64,000 bases of DNA from Lutibacter sp. (lineage in GTDB: Bacteria > Bacteroidota > Bacteroidia > Flavobacteriales > Flavobacteriaceae), in NCBI RefSeq assembly GCF_016342705.1, contig NZ_JAEINV010000011.1:1-64000 (forward strand), read 5' to 3'. Position numbers and translations under genes: made by a program. The notes beneath the pieces are model-generated. The model searched no databases. It was not told the DNA's origin and worked only from the letters and a program-made list of their open reading frames with translations. This document shows, one piece after another, positions 1 to 10,011 of this stretch (the first letter of the stretch is position 1; every line of letters starts with the position of its first letter).

Positions 1-393
1 TGGCAATAACGAAGTAATCTGTTACATTGTAGTTCCAACGTAGAGATTGCTTCATTTCACTGCGTTGCATTCGCAATGACGAAACAATACGTCATTACGA
101 GGAGTGTTAATGAAAAAGTAATCTGTTACATTGTAGTTTCAACGTTGAGATTGCTTCATTTCAGTGTGTTGCATTCGCAATGACGAAACTATACGTCATT
201 TCGTGGAATGGCAATAACGAAGTAATCTGTTACATTGTAGTTCCAACGTAGAGATTGCTTCATTTCACTGCGTTGCATTCGCAATAACGAAACAATACGT
301 CATTACGAGGAATGGTAATGACGAAGTAATCTGTTACATTGTAGTTCCAACGTTGAGATTGCTTCATTTCACTGCGTTTCATTCGCAATGACG
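1..393. repeat. 104-bp tandem repeat array (four copies)
   Basis: The segment GAAGTAATCTGTTACATTG (with small changes) recurs with the start of its AAGTA core at 12, 116, 220 and 324, an exact 104-bp period. Each unit contains CGTCATTA followed about 10 bases later by TAATGACG or a variant, so each can form a hairpin, and the units differ by a few substitutions. Units of this kind (CGTCATT...GACGAAGTAATC) are dispersed intergenic repeats in many flavobacteria. The array runs off the left edge, so its full size is unknown. A 63-codon minus-strand reading frame at 260-451 lies wholly in the repeat and is not a gene. Confidence 0.9.
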
Positions 394-465
394 TTCCTTT
401 GTAAATATGTGCCCTTTTCCTTTCAGAAACAATGACGAAATTATGTGTCAATTTATGATTGTTCT

Positions 466-3400
466 TTAGTTACTTTTAGAAAAAAAATGATCTATTTTTT
501 CAAACAACTCAAATTTATCTATGGGTTTAGAAATATAATTGTTACAACCTGCAGTTAATGCTTTTTCTCTATCACCCGTTTGAACAAATGCGGTTTGAGC
601 TATGATAATAACGTCCTTATTAAACTCACGTATCTGACGCGCAACTTCATAGCCGTTCATCACAGGCATTTGAATATCTAATAAAATAAGATTGATGGCT
701 GGATTAGCTTTAAATACTTCAAGGGCTTCAAGTCCATTTTCTGCAACAAATAATTGATCTGCTTTTTTAAATAGTATTTCTTGTAAATAAATTTGCACTA
801 AACTTTCATCATCAACAATTAAAATATTTAAAGGAGTTGTATGGCTTGTTGCAATAGTATCAGAAGTTTTAGATTCCTCAGTGATGTCCATACTATTTTC
901 TAAAGTATTTGTATAAGGTAAGGAAAAGGTAAATGTTGAGCCTTGTGCTAAAATTGATTTTAAATGAATAGTTCCACCAAGCATTTCTGCATACGATTTA
1001 GAAATGGTTAACCCTAAACCAGAACCTTCATATACTTCTTTATCTTCAATATCTGCTTGTACAAATCTGTCAAAAACATAAGGTTGTCGGTTTAAAGGAA
1101 TTCCAATACCGGTATCAGTTACATAAATATGAAGTATGTTTTTATCAACAAAATATCCCATATCAATACTGCCACTTACTGTAAATTTAATAGCGTTTTT
1201 CACCAAATTTTGTATGATAGCATAAATTTTATCGGGGTCAGATGTTATGATTAAATCATTACTTTTAGTATCATGTGTTTTAAAAAGTTCTAATCCTTTC
1301 TTAGCGGCTTCAGGAGCAAAAAATGAATAAATTTCATTAACTTGTTTGGTAATATTCACTTCTTTGCTATAAATAGTTACCAATTTTGATTCAATTTTAG
1401 AAATATCAATAATATCATTAATGGTAGTTAGCATTCTGCTGCCACTTTTTTCAATAACTTCAATATATTTTTTTTGTTTTTCTATAGAAAGGTTCGGGGT
1501 TTTTAACAATTCAGAAAAGCCTAATATACCATTCATAGGTGTTCTAATTTCATGACTCATATTGGCTAAGAAAGCTGACTTTAATCGGTCACTTTCTTCT
1601 GCTTTTTCTTTAGCTATGGTAAGTTCACTTAATATTTCTTTTTGTTGGGTAATATCTTCCTTTACGGCAATAAAATGAGTGATTTTATTATGCGCATCTA
1701 ATACTGGTGAGATAGATGCTTTTTCCCAAAATAATTCGCCATTTTTCTTTTTATTATGAAATTCACCAAACCATTCTTTTCCAGAAAGTAATGTGTTCCA
1801 TAATTCATTATATTCTTCGGGAGATTTTTCGCCAGATTTAAATATACTAGTTTTTTTTCCAAAAAGTTCGTTAAAACTGTACCCAGTGGTTTCTGATGTT
1901 TTTGGATTGGCGTACTCAATTTCACCTTTTAAATTGGTTATTACCACAGAAACAGGACTTTGATATATTGCTTTTGATAGCTTACTAAGTTCTAATTCAT
2001 TATTTTTAATTTGTGTAATATCTAATAACATACCCACTATTTTATTTTCAAATAGTTTGGCATTCATTAAACAGTGTTTTATTTGCTTGGTTTTGGTATA
2101 AAACGCGACTTCAAAATTAGTAACCACCCCATTTTTTTGCAAGGAGGTCAACATTTCAGTTCGTTTTTCAGGATGCACATATAAATCTAAAATATTGATG
2201 GTTTCCATTTCACCATCTAGAATATACCCACTTTGGTCTTTAATATATTGGTTGGTAAATAAAATATGGCCATTTAAATCTGTTTGATACACGCCTATTA
2301 AAGCATTTTCTAATATGTTTTTATAATTTTCTTCAGATTCTCTTAATTGTTGTTGGTGTAAAACTTCGGCAGTTTTATTAGCCATAGAGCCTATTACTTT
2401 TGTTAATTGGCCATTTTTGTTTTTTAATTTAAAAGCGCGATCATGTACATAGGCATAGCCGTTATCTTTTGTTAATAATCGGTAACTGTCCTCCCAAAAC
2501 TCTTCATCAGATTCAAAAAAATGAAAGATTTTAGTATTTACGCGCTCAAAATCTTCTGGGTGTACTCTTTTTTGTACGTCTTCTCTACTATATCCAAAAT
2601 CATCATGATTCCAGCCAAAAAACGTGGTAAAGGTTTCACTACGCCAAAATGTTTTTTTAATTAAATCATGTTCCCAAATAACTTCATTGGTTGCTTTGGC
2701 AGCAACTCTAAAACGTTCTTCGCTTTGTTTTAAGTCTAGCTCGGCATTTTTAAGTTTGGTAATATTTACTAAATAACCTCTGGTTTTTAGCAGTTTATTG
2801 TTGGGACTAAAAACACCCACTAAATTTACTAAACAGTTTATTTTTTCGCCCTTATTGTTAATAAAATCAACTTCTTCGTTTAATACTTTTTTATTGAGTA
2901 AAATGGATCTTACTAATGCCATTCTTTTTTTAGGTTCAAAATATAAATCTGTAATTGGTTTATTTTGCAGTTCTTTTATGCTTGTAAAACCAAAGAGTTT
3001 GAGAAATGTTCTGTTACAATTTAGAATTTCACCTTTAACTGAAGTGGTGAAATTTGCAGAAATATCATTTTTAAAAATATCTTCCAATTCATTTTTAGCC
3101 TCTGTAATTTCTAATTCTCTAAGTTTACTTTCTGTAATATCTTGCACCATTCCAGATAATCCAACAGGTTTATCTTGTTTATTGTACACATGATTTCCAG
3201 ATATTTTTACCCAACGCGTTACACCATCGGTTCTAACAATACGACAATCAAAAATAAAAGGAGCCCCATGTTCAAAAGCATTTGTATAACATTCTTGTAC
3301 ATAAGCAACATCATCTGTATGAACATGACTCATATAGGTTTCATATGTCCAGTCAGACACTAAGGCGGTGTAACCAAATAATTTATCATGAATCAAGTTT

Positions 3401-4698
3401 CTAAAAGAAGTTTGGTCTTCAAAATTATAAGTCCAAATACCAATTTCATTAATGTTTAATACAGTATTAAGGCGCTCTTCACTAGTTTTTAAGTTATTTA
3501 GAGCCACTTTAAATTCGGAGATATTTTCCACCACTCCATCATATCTAATAATGGCTCCTTCACTGTTTTTTATGGCTTTTGCGCCTTCTTCAACGGTTAA
3601 AATGTTGCCGTTTTTGGTAAACCATTGTGCTTCAAAATTTGTAATTTCTCCTTGAGCTTCAATTAAAGCTTTAAACTCCTCCCGTTTTTTTGGATCAACA
3701 TAGCCATACTTGCTAATATCTCTTTGCATTAAATCTTCAAGGGAATCATATTCCAACATTTTTATTAGGGCAGGATTCGCAGAAATTATTTTTCCTTGGG
3801 GGGTTGTTTGGTACAATCCTACGGTACTGTTTTCAAATAAGCTTATATATAAAGATTTGGCATCATTCAATTCCTTTTCTACATTTTTAGAAATGATATG
3901 ATAACTTATAATGATTAGTATTATTAACAAAAACAATAAAATAGAGTTGGTAAAATTTTCGTTATGGTCAGGTACTAAATGAGATTCAATGGCATTCCCT
4001 ACAATCACAAAAAAAAGAATCATGGGTAAAAATGAACGAACTAATTTACTTTGAATTGAATTGTTTTCAATATGATTAAATGGCCAAATTTGTAACTTTA
4101 GCATATAAAGTTGTAATAAACTTATAACAAATAAGGCGATAGCGGTTGGAAATGCTAAAGAATAAATTTCATTTAAATATAAGGATGAAATATTTTCAAT
4201 ATATACTAATAAAAAAGCACTGCTTATAGTAAATTGAATATAAAAGAACCCTTTTATAAAAAACAGTTGATATTTTTTTATTGGTTTTATTTGATAAATC
4301 AAAAAAGAAGCGCTTGATAACAAAAAAAGGATGGTTGCAATGGGTGATATAAGTATATTGTTTTGAACATTTTTAAGACTATTAATCCAGTTAAAAAAAG
4401 AATTTTCGAAACTCCAATGCGGTATCCATAAAAAATCAATGCCATTTAAAAGAGCAATTACAAAACTTAATCCGGCTAAACTGTTTGCTACAGTATTTAA
4501 AAATTTACTTTTTTTGGTAGAAAAATAAATGCTGTAATAAGTTCCTGAAAGCATTAATAATACACTTGTTAAAACGGCTATTGGGATATAATTAGATGAA
4601 ATTTGTGTTAAAAATGGAATGGTAAAATACCAGCCAATTAAACTTAAAAATCCGATACCTATAATCAGTAAAGATAATTTTAAGGGTAAATTTTTCAT
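466..4698 (-). CDS. Membrane hybrid histidine kinase with six PAS domains and a receiver
   Basis: A 1410-residue sensor kinase. Residues 1-275 hold about eight hydrophobic segments, probably a membrane sensor of MASE type. Six PAS/PAC units follow, starting near residues 280, 408, 538, 661, 788 and 905. The HisKA H-box (SHEIRTP) is near 1048, the HATPase (N box NLVKNAIKF, DTGIGIP, GSGLGL) near 1155-1270 and the C-terminal receiver at 1291-1410, with predicted phospho-acceptor Asp1341 in LLDIQMP. It should autophosphorylate and pass the phosphate to its own receiver; no output domain is present, so a phosphotransfer partner elsewhere is implied. Its PAS6-HisKA-HATPase-receiver part is very similar to the kinase at 26137-28821, so the two are paralogues. 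The ligand is unknown. Confidence 0.95.
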   Translation of the reverse strand: MKNLPLKLSLLIIGIGFLSLIGWYFTIPFLTQISSNYIPIAVLTSVLLMLSGTYYSIYFSTKKSKFLNTVANSLAGLSFVIALLNGIDFLWIPHWSFENSFFNWINSLKNVQNNILISPIATILFLLSSASFLIYQIKPIKKYQLFFIKGFFYIQFTISSAFLLVYIENISSLYLNEIYSLAFPTAIALFVISLLQLYMLKLQIWPFNHIENNSIQSKLVRSFLPMILFFVIVGNAIESHLVPDHNENFTNSILLFLLIILIIISYHIISKNVEKELNDAKSLYISLFENSTVGLYQTTPQGKIISANPALIKMLEYDSLEDLMQRDISKYGYVDPKKREEFKALIEAQGEITNFEAQWFTKNGNILTVEEGAKAIKNSEGAIIRYDGVVENISEFKVALNNLKTSEERLNTVLNINEIGIWTYNFEDQTSFRNLIHDKLFGYTALVSDWTYETYMSHVHTDDVAYVQECYTNAFEHGAPFIFDCRIVRTDGVTRWVKISGNHVYNKQDKPVGLSGMVQDITESKLRELEITEAKNELEDIFKNDISANFTTSVKGEILNCNRTFLKLFGFTSIKELQNKPITDLYFEPKKRMALVRSILLNKKVLNEEVDFINNKGEKINCLVNLVGVFSPNNKLLKTRGYLVNITKLKNAELDLKQSEERFRVAAKATNEVIWEHDLIKKTFWRSETFTTFFGWNHDDFGYSREDVQKRVHPEDFERVNTKIFHFFESDEEFWEDSYRLLTKDNGYAYVHDRAFKLKNKNGQLTKVIGSMANKTAEVLHQQQLRESEENYKNILENALIGVYQTDLNGHILFTNQYIKDQSGYILDGEMETINILDLYVHPEKRTEMLTSLQKNGVVTNFEVAFYTKTKQIKHCLMNAKLFENKIVGMLLDITQIKNNELELSKLSKAIYQSPVSVVITNLKGEIEYANPKTSETTGYSFNELFGKKTSIFKSGEKSPEEYNELWNTLLSGKEWFGEFHNKKKNGELFWEKASISPVLDAHNKITHFIAVKEDITQQKEILSELTIAKEKAEESDRLKSAFLANMSHEIRTPMNGILGFSELLKTPNLSIEKQKKYIEVIEKSGSRMLTTINDIIDISKIESKLVTIYSKEVNITKQVNEIYSFFAPEAAKKGLELFKTHDTKSNDLIITSDPDKIYAIIQNLVKNAIKFTVSGSIDMGYFVDKNILHIYVTDTGIGIPLNRQPYVFDRFVQADIEDKEVYEGSGLGLTISKSYAEMLGGTIHLKSILAQGSTFTFSLPYTNTLENSMDITEESKTSDTIATSHTTPLNILIVDDESLVQIYLQEILFKKADQLFVAENGLEALEVFKANPAINLILLDIQMPVMNGYEVARQIREFNKDVIIIAQTAFVQTGDREKALTAGCNNYISKPIDKFELFEKIDHFFSKSN

Positions 4699-4793
4699 GA
4701 AGTGAGGTATATTTTTATTGGGTCAACTAAAATAATCAGTTAATTTATGCTTTTTTAAGTGAAATAAGATGATAAATGTCATTAGTTATAAAT

Positions 4794-5270
4794 TTAAAAT
4801 GGAAGTGCTGCCAATTGTAGGTTATAATCATATTGCAAATCTTCATGCAACACTAAGAGCTTTTTTTGTATGGCAGTTTTTTCTCTTAGATAGATGTTTT
4901 TTAAAACAGTACTATTTTTAATAGAAGGCCTTATTTCAGTTAATTTTAGGCAAAAATAGAGGAGGAGTTCAATTTCCGTTTCCTTCTTTTTAGAATACCG
5001 AATATTGGTTTTAAGCATTCTTAATATTTTGCGAACACTTTTTTTAATGTAAAAATAAGAGTTGGTATTAATGGTCTCAAACAAAATATCAGCCTCACTT
5101 TTAACAGTTTCAATAAAACCTTCTTCATTAGCAGCTTCAAATAAAACATACGTTAACAGTTCTTTGTTTTCTTTTTTAAATTTTGATAGTTGTAAGCATA
5201 CATCTATTAACTCACTGTTTGTAAGGTGTTTTAACTCTTGTTTTAATTCTTTTACAGTCACTGCTTTCAT
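4794..5270 (-). CDS. Conserved hypothetical protein, helical
   Basis: A 158-residue protein I do not recognise. It is rich in Lys, Glu and Leu, with no signal peptide or membrane segment, and looks mostly helical. It lies 95 bp upstream of the histidine kinase on the same strand and is divergent from the ABC exporter. Codon use looks like its neighbours. It is kept as a gene because of its length, its uninterrupted frame and the clean intergenic spaces on both sides. No function is inferred. Confidence 0.7.
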   Translation of the reverse strand: MKAVTVKELKQELKHLTNSELIDVCLQLSKFKKENKELLTYVLFEAANEEGFIETVKSEADILFETINTNSYFYIKKSVRKILRMLKTNIRYSKKKETEIELLLYFCLKLTEIRPSIKNSTVLKNIYLREKTAIQKKLLVLHEDLQYDYNLQLAALPF

Positions 5271-5367
5271 TTTTCTAAATTAATTAAAACATGTTGGGAA
5301 CCATAAAAAAAGTAAGCTCTTTTTTTAAATTTAAGAATTTATGACTGCTGTCTATTTGTCATTTGTA

Positions 5368-5375
5368 TATATTTG
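5368..5375 (+). promoter_or_regulatory. -7 promoter element for the ABC exporter
   Basis: TATATTTG matches the Bacteroidota -7 consensus TAnnTTTG exactly and lies 26 bp before the ATG at 5402. No clear -33 TTTG was found at the usual distance, so the call rests on the -7 box. Confidence 0.45.
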
Positions 5376-5401
5376 GCTTAATTTTCGACTACTAACTAAT
5401 T

Positions 5402-7138
5402 ATGAGCAAAAATAAAGTATCATTATCCTGGGCTATTAAAGAATTTATTTGGCCAAGAAGAACCATTGTTTTAATAGGCATTGCATTAATAATTGTAAAA
5501 AGTTTATCGGGTTTGGTATTGCCATACGCCAGTAAAAATTTGATAGATGAGGTAATTCCTTCCAAAGATATCAGTACATTAACCACGTTATTGCTAATTG
5601 TTTGTGCGGCTATTTTGTTACAAGCCGTGACTTCTTTTTTATTAACACGGTTGTTAAGTGTAGAAGCACAGCATTTAATTTCGGTTTTAAGAGCCAATGT
5701 GCAAAAAAAGCTATTAACATTGCCTATCAGTTATTTTGATAATACAAAATCTGGCGCACTGGTTTCTAGAGTAATGACAGATGTTGAAGGGGTGCGAAAT
5801 ATTGTAGGAACCGGTTTGGTACAATTAATAGGAGGAAGTTTAACCGCAATAATATCCTTAGTGATTTTAATTAAAATTAATGCAACTATGACCTTTTTTG
5901 TGTTGGTTCCGGTAGCCATTTTCGCTATTGTGGCGCTGAAAGCATTTGGGTACATTCGTCCAATTTTTAGAGAACGCGGAAAAATTAATGCAGAAGTAAC
6001 CGGTAGATTAACAGAAACGCTCAATGGCGTACGCGTTATTAAAGGTTTTAATGCCGAAGCTCAGGAAAATAAAACGTTTGAAGAAGGCGTAGAGCGTTTG
6101 TTTTTAAATGTAAAAAAGAGTTTAACGGCAACCGCTTTAATTACCAGTTCATCCACATTTTTATTAGGATTAGCATCTGCTGGAATTATGGGAATTGGTG
6201 GTTATTTTATTATGAAAAATACCATGACCTATGGTGAATTTGTATCTTTTACCTTGTTTTTAGGATTTATGATTGCGCCCATTGTGCAAATGAGTAATAT
6301 TGGAAGTCAGCTTACAGAAGCCATGGCAGGATTAGACAGAACTCAGGAAATTATGAATATGGCTGAAGAAGATAATCCTGAACAACGAACAGTTATTTTA
6401 AATGAAATTAAAGGCAATATTGTTTTTAATGATGTTTCTTTTAGTTATCAGGAAAATAAGGAAGTGCTACACAATATTTCTTTTGAAGCACCGGCAGGTA
6501 GTGTTACCGCGTTGGTGGGTTCATCAGGTTCAGGAAAATCTACCATTGCAGGTTTGGCAGCTACTTTTTTAAATCCGGTTACTGGGAATGTAACTTTAGA
6601 TGGTATAGATTTATCAACAGTAAATTTAAGTAGTTTTAGAAGTAGGCTAGGCGTAGTGTTGCAAGACGATTTTTTATATGAAGGAACTATTCGAGAAAAT
6701 ATTTTGTTTCCGCGTCCAAACGCCACCGAAGCACAATTGCAACAAGCTGTAAAAGGCGCATATGTAAATGAATTTACCGATCGATTTGAAGAAGGTTTAG
6801 ATACTGTAATTGGAGAGCGTGGTGTAAAATTATCAGGCGGACAGCGTCAAAGAATTTCTATTGCACGCGCATTATTGGCAGATCCAAAAATTATTATTTT
6901 AGATGAAGCCACCTCTAATTTAGATACTGAAAGTGAATCGTATATTCAAAAAAGTTTAGGATTGTTAATGAAAGACAGAACCACCTTTGTAATTGCACAC
7001 AGGTTAAGTACCATTCAACAAGCCGATAGAATTTTAGTGATTGAAGATGGAAATATTGTAGAACGCGGTAAACACGATGAATTGATTGCTAAAAAAGGAC
7101 GTTATTTTGATTTATATACCTATCAGAGTAGGATTTAA
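5402..7138 (+). CDS. ABC exporter, fused membrane and ATPase domains (MsbA/BmrA type)
   Basis: A 578-residue half-transporter that should dimerise and use ATP to export a lipid, drug or peptide across the inner membrane. Residues 1-310 form a six-helix type I exporter membrane domain. The nucleotide-binding domain covers about 335-575, with Walker A GSSGSGKST near 372, signature LSGGQRQR, Walker B IIILDEAT and the switch His in IAHRLST. All catalytic residues are present. It stands alone between a divergent small gene and the lipoprotein array, with its own promoter and a strong terminator at 7158. The substrate cannot be read from the sequence. Confidence 0.95.
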   Translation: MSKNKVSLSWAIKEFIWPRRTIVLIGIALIIVKSLSGLVLPYASKNLIDEVIPSKDISTLTTLLLIVCAAILLQAVTSFLLTRLLSVEAQHLISVLRANVQKKLLTLPISYFDNTKSGALVSRVMTDVEGVRNIVGTGLVQLIGGSLTAIISLVILIKINATMTFFVLVPVAIFAIVALKAFGYIRPIFRERGKINAEVTGRLTETLNGVRVIKGFNAEAQENKTFEEGVERLFLNVKKSLTATALITSSSTFLLGLASAGIMGIGGYFIMKNTMTYGEFVSFTLFLGFMIAPIVQMSNIGSQLTEAMAGLDRTQEIMNMAEEDNPEQRTVILNEIKGNIVFNDVSFSYQENKEVLHNISFEAPAGSVTALVGSSGSGKSTIAGLAATFLNPVTGNVTLDGIDLSTVNLSSFRSRLGVVLQDDFLYEGTIRENILFPRPNATEAQLQQAVKGAYVNEFTDRFEEGLDTVIGERGVKLSGGQRQRISIARALLADPKIIILDEATSNLDTESESYIQKSLGLLMKDRTTFVIAHRLSTIQQADRILVIEDGNIVERGKHDELIAKKGRYFDLYTYQSRI

Positions 7139-7157
7139 AAACATTCTTTTAATAATT

Positions 7158-7191
7158 AAAGCCCATTTATACCCATAAATGGGCTTTTTGT
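7158..7191 (+). terminator. Rho-independent terminator after the ABC exporter
   Basis: AAAGCCCATTTAT pairs with ATAAATGGGCTTT across a 4-base loop and runs into a T tract. The same stem sequence is reused after the next two genes (8343 and 9787). Confidence 0.9.
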
Positions 7192-7285
7192 TGTTTAAAA
7201 TTTATTTAGCCAACGATTAAAATTATTTATTGTATTCTTGAAATGTATAAAAATTATTAATAACTAACTCAAAAATCAAACTTTT

Positions 7286-8314
7286 ATGAAATCACTAAAA
7301 ATTATTTTTAGCATTCTAATTATTGCTGTAATTGCATTCAGTTGCGATAAAGAAATAATGGGTGTATCGGAAGCATCAACTTTAAAAAGCGAAGACTTAG
7401 CTCGAACGTTAACTCAAGAAGATGCCGATGGAGATGGATGTTCAGATGATCAAGATTCGCACCCAAATTCAAACACCAATCCTACCATTAATTTAGATGG
7501 TTGTGATATTAATATTCAAAATTCATTAGTGGACTGCGGTACAACAATGATGGATCAAATTGCAGACGCAATTGAAATGATTGCTTTAGAAAATATGGGG
7601 AGTGATGCAAATGTACTTCGTAAAAAATTCACAAGAGAATTATCTAAATTAAGTTATTACTGGTATAAGGCTAGGCTAATAACAAGTAGAGAAAGGTCTG
7701 CGTTATCTAATTGCGGTTGGAGTGCAGATTTTGAAAATCTAATGCTTCAAAATATAAGTGTAGATGTATTACGTCATTTAGATTTTTCATTGCAAGAGAT
7801 ATTAAATACTGGTAGACCAATGATTGATTTTATATCTAAAGGAGTGATGGCTGAAGATTTATATGGTAAACAATATCAAGGCGGATTAATTTTTTATGTG
7901 AATGAGAGAGAGGCTTCAGGATTATTGGCAGCGCCATATAATCAACAAGGTGCAAAATGGGGATGTATAGGAGTTGATTTACCAGGAGCCTTAGGAACTG
8001 AAATTGGGACAGGTGCTCAAAACACCATAGATATTTTAGCTAGTTGTAATGAAACTGGTACAGCCGCATATATTTGCGCCAATTTATCAATTGATGGATA
8101 TAATGATTGGTTTTTACCGAGTATTGATGAAGTAACTGAAATGCGTAACAATTTACATTTAAATGGTTATGGTAATTTTTCATATGGTTGGTACAGAAGT
8201 TCTTCGGAATTTGATAGTGTAAGTGCTTGGTATCAATATATGGATAGTCCTAGTAGATATCATCAAAATTCAAAAAATAGTAATGGAAGTTTAAGAGCTG
8301 TGAGAGCATTTTAA
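7286..8314 (+). CDS. Lipoprotein 1 of the array: shared module plus DUF1566 domain
   Basis: A 342-residue lipoprotein whose signal peptide ends in AFSC, giving lipidated Cys20 followed by DKE, an acidic start that may serve as a flavobacterial surface-export signal. Residues 48-65 carry an Asp-rich calcium-binding-like loop (DADGDGCSDDQDSHPNSN). The module shared by all six genes of the array covers about 80-155 (CGTTMMDQ ... [20 protein letters not shown]). Residues 190-342 match the DUF1566/Lcl C-terminal fold found in surface proteins (GGLIFYV, DWFLPSIDE, LRAVRAF). Here the module precedes the extra domain, the opposite order to genes 3-6. A cell-surface role is inferred; the binding target is unknown. 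Confidence 0.85.
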   Translation: MKSLKIIFSILIIAVIAFSCDKEIMGVSEASTLKSEDLARTLTQEDADGDGCSDDQDSHPNSNTNPTINLDGCDINIQNSLVDCGTTMMDQIADAIEMIALENMGSDANVLRKKFTRELSKLSYYWYKARLITSRERSALSNCGWSADFENLMLQNISVDVLRHLDFSLQEILNTGRPMIDFISKGVMAEDLYGKQYQGGLIFYVNEREASGLLAAPYNQQGAKWGCIGVDLPGALGTEIGTGAQNTIDILASCNETGTAAYICANLSIDGYNDWFLPSIDEVTEMRNNLHLNGYGNFSYGWYRSSSEFDSVSAWYQYMDSPSRYHQNSKNSNGSLRAVRAF

Positions 8315-8342
8315 ATAATTATAACTATATTCTTATAATTAT

Positions 8343-8376
8343 AAAAGCCCATTTAGACACATAAATGGGCTTTTTG
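8343..8376 (+). terminator. Terminator after lipoprotein 1
   Basis: AAAGCCCATTTA pairs with TAAATGGGCTTT, followed by a T tract. It is nearly identical to the hairpins at 7158 and 9787. Confidence 0.9.
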
Positions 8377-8474
8377 TAGTGTTAAATTGATACAATATTG
8401 TGTTAAAATAATTTTTTGTATCATTGGTTTCTTGTAAAACTACAAGAACTACTAATAAAAAAAATAACGATTAA

Positions 8475-9764
8475 ATGAAACAATTTAAAAGAATAATGTA
8501 CCTGCTTTTTTTGGCTGTTGCAACTACTAATTGCCATCAGGAAATAATAGCAACCACTGAAACAGGCATTGTAGAAATTGAAAAAAATGACATAGCAAAT
8601 AGAAGTGCTGTTTTAGTAAACGATATGGATGGTGATGGCTGTTTAGATGAAAATGATACGCATATAAATTCAAATAGAAGTGCTACTATAAGTATAGATG
8701 GTTGCGATATTGGGATACCAAATTCCTTGGTAGATTGTGGAACAACTATGATGGATCAAATAGTGGATGCTATTGAAACTATTGCTATTGAAAATGTAGG
8801 AAGTGATGAAAATGTACTTCGTAAAAAATTTACAAGAGAATTATCTAAATTAAGTTATTATTGGGTAAAGAAAAGGTTGATTTCTACTAAGGAGCGATCT
8901 AATTTATCAGGATGTGGCTACCGTGCAAATTTTCAACAATTACTGGTGTTATTAGATAGAGATGGAGATGGATTTGTACCAGAAACAAATTTAGGGATTC
9001 CAGGTGGTGACTGTGATGATAGCAATCCTCTAATCAATCCAAGTGCTGTAGAAATTTGCAATGGAAAAGATGATGATTGTGATGGGCAAATTGATGAAGG
9101 TGTACAAACTACGTATTTTAGAGATGCCGATGGTGATGGTTTTGGAACAGATGAATTTGTAATTGCGTGTGCTATGCCAGTAGGTTTTGCGCAATATAGC
9201 GGTGATTGTGATGATACAAAAGAAACAATAAATCCAGATGCTGTAGAAATTTGTAATGGAGAAGATGATGATTGTGATGGGCAAATTGATGAAGGTGTAC
9301 AAACCACGTATTTTAGAGATGCCGATGGTGATGGTTTTGGAACCGATGAATTTGTACTTGCGTGTGAGATGCCAGCAGGTTATGCAAAATATAGTGGTGA
9401 TTGTGATGATTCAAATGAGACAATTAATCCAGATGCTGTAGAAATTTGCAATGGAATAGATGATAATTGTGATGGGATTTTAGATGATGAAATTTATTGC
9501 GCAGCAGTTTCCTTGAAAAATCAACTGGAACAAGTATCAATTACTATAGAAACATTGGCAGGCCCAGATGGTAAGTTATTTGGTTCTGTAACACCATTAA
9601 TGGTTAGCAATGCATTATATGAAAGGGGATTTGATATTGATAGGAAACAAATTACTTTTCCTAATGTTATTAAAGAAACGGGTTCCTATTTAGTTTATGT
9701 GGATGTATATAGAAATGTGAGAGCTAATGTTAGTATTAATGTAGTTCCAAAAGAGAAATATTAA
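8475..9764 (+). CDS. Lipoprotein 2 of the array: shared module plus MopE-like Asp/Cys repeats
   Basis: A 429-residue lipoprotein (lipobox TTNC, Cys20). An Asp-rich loop (DMDGDGCLDENDTHINSN) and the shared module (CGTTMMDQ ... LSYYWVKKRLISTKERSNLS) occupy about 52-155. Three copies of a MopE-type putative metal-binding repeat follow (GDCDD ... INPDAVEICNG ... DDDCDGQIDEG). Each pairs Asp-rich loops with Cys residues, as in the copper-binding surface protein MopE, so metal or calcium binding is inferred. The final ~85 residues are an unrecognised beta-rich tail. The repeats come from a 195-bp DNA tandem duplication. Like gene 1, the shared module sits near the N terminus. Confidence 0.85.
   Translation: MKQFKRIMYLLFLAVATTNCHQEIIATTETGIVEIEKNDIANRSAVLVNDMDGDGCLDENDTHINSNRSATISIDGCDIGIPNSLVDCGTTMMDQIVDAIETIAIENVGSDENVLRKKFTRELSKLSYYWVKKRLISTKERSNLSGCGYRANFQQLLVLLDRDGDGFVPETNLGIPGGDCDDSNPLINPSAVEICNGKDDDCDGQIDEGVQTTYFRDADGDGFGTDEFVIACAMPVGFAQYSGDCDDTKETINPDAVEICNGEDDDCDGQIDEGVQTTYFRDADGDGFGTDEFVLACEMPAGYAKYSGDCDDSNETINPDAVEICNGIDDNCDGILDDEIYCAAVSLKNQLEQVSITIETLAGPDGKLFGSVTPLMVSNALYERGFDIDRKQITFPNVIKETGSYLVYVDVYRNVRANVSINVVPKEKY
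9045..9480 (+). repeat. 195-bp in-frame tandem repeat inside lipoprotein 2
   Basis: The segment GCTGTAGAAATTTG starts at 9045, 9240 and 9435, giving an exact 195-bp (65-codon) period with two full units and a partial third. Most differences are silent or conservative, so the duplication looks recent or is kept homogeneous. Confidence 0.9.
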
Positions 9765-9786
9765 TTAATTTTATAGCACTATTTTT

Positions 9787-9821
9787 TAAAAGCCCATTTA
9801 TTGGAATAAATGGGCTTTTTG
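9787..9821 (+). terminator. Terminator after lipoprotein 2
   Basis: AAAAGCCCATTTATT pairs perfectly with AATAAATGGGCTTTT across a two-base loop, followed by a short T tract. Confidence 0.9.
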
Positions 9822-10011
9822 CTAATTTTATGTTATTTTTCAGAACCATTTTATGTATGAAACAATGTATTTTATGTAACAAAAGTGGCAATTAGTTAAA
9901 AAGTAACCATTTTTTTAGTTAAAATACTGTTAAAGCAATAAGTTTACCATAAATAAAATCACAAAGTACTTCACTGGTATTTTGGGTCCCTAACTAAAAA
10001 AATATTTAAAA

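Noticed and set aside
1-393. Resemblance of the array to a CRISPR locus
   Set aside because: The whole 104-bp unit is repeated, so there are no unique spacers, and no cas genes are nearby.
260-451. 63-codon minus-strand reading frame
   Set aside because: It lies entirely in the tandem repeat array; peptides like IPRNDV are by-products of this repeat.
8933-9307. Long antisense frames opposite the MopE-like repeats
   Set aside because: They mirror the 195-bp repeat, have low-complexity Ser-rich products and no start signals.
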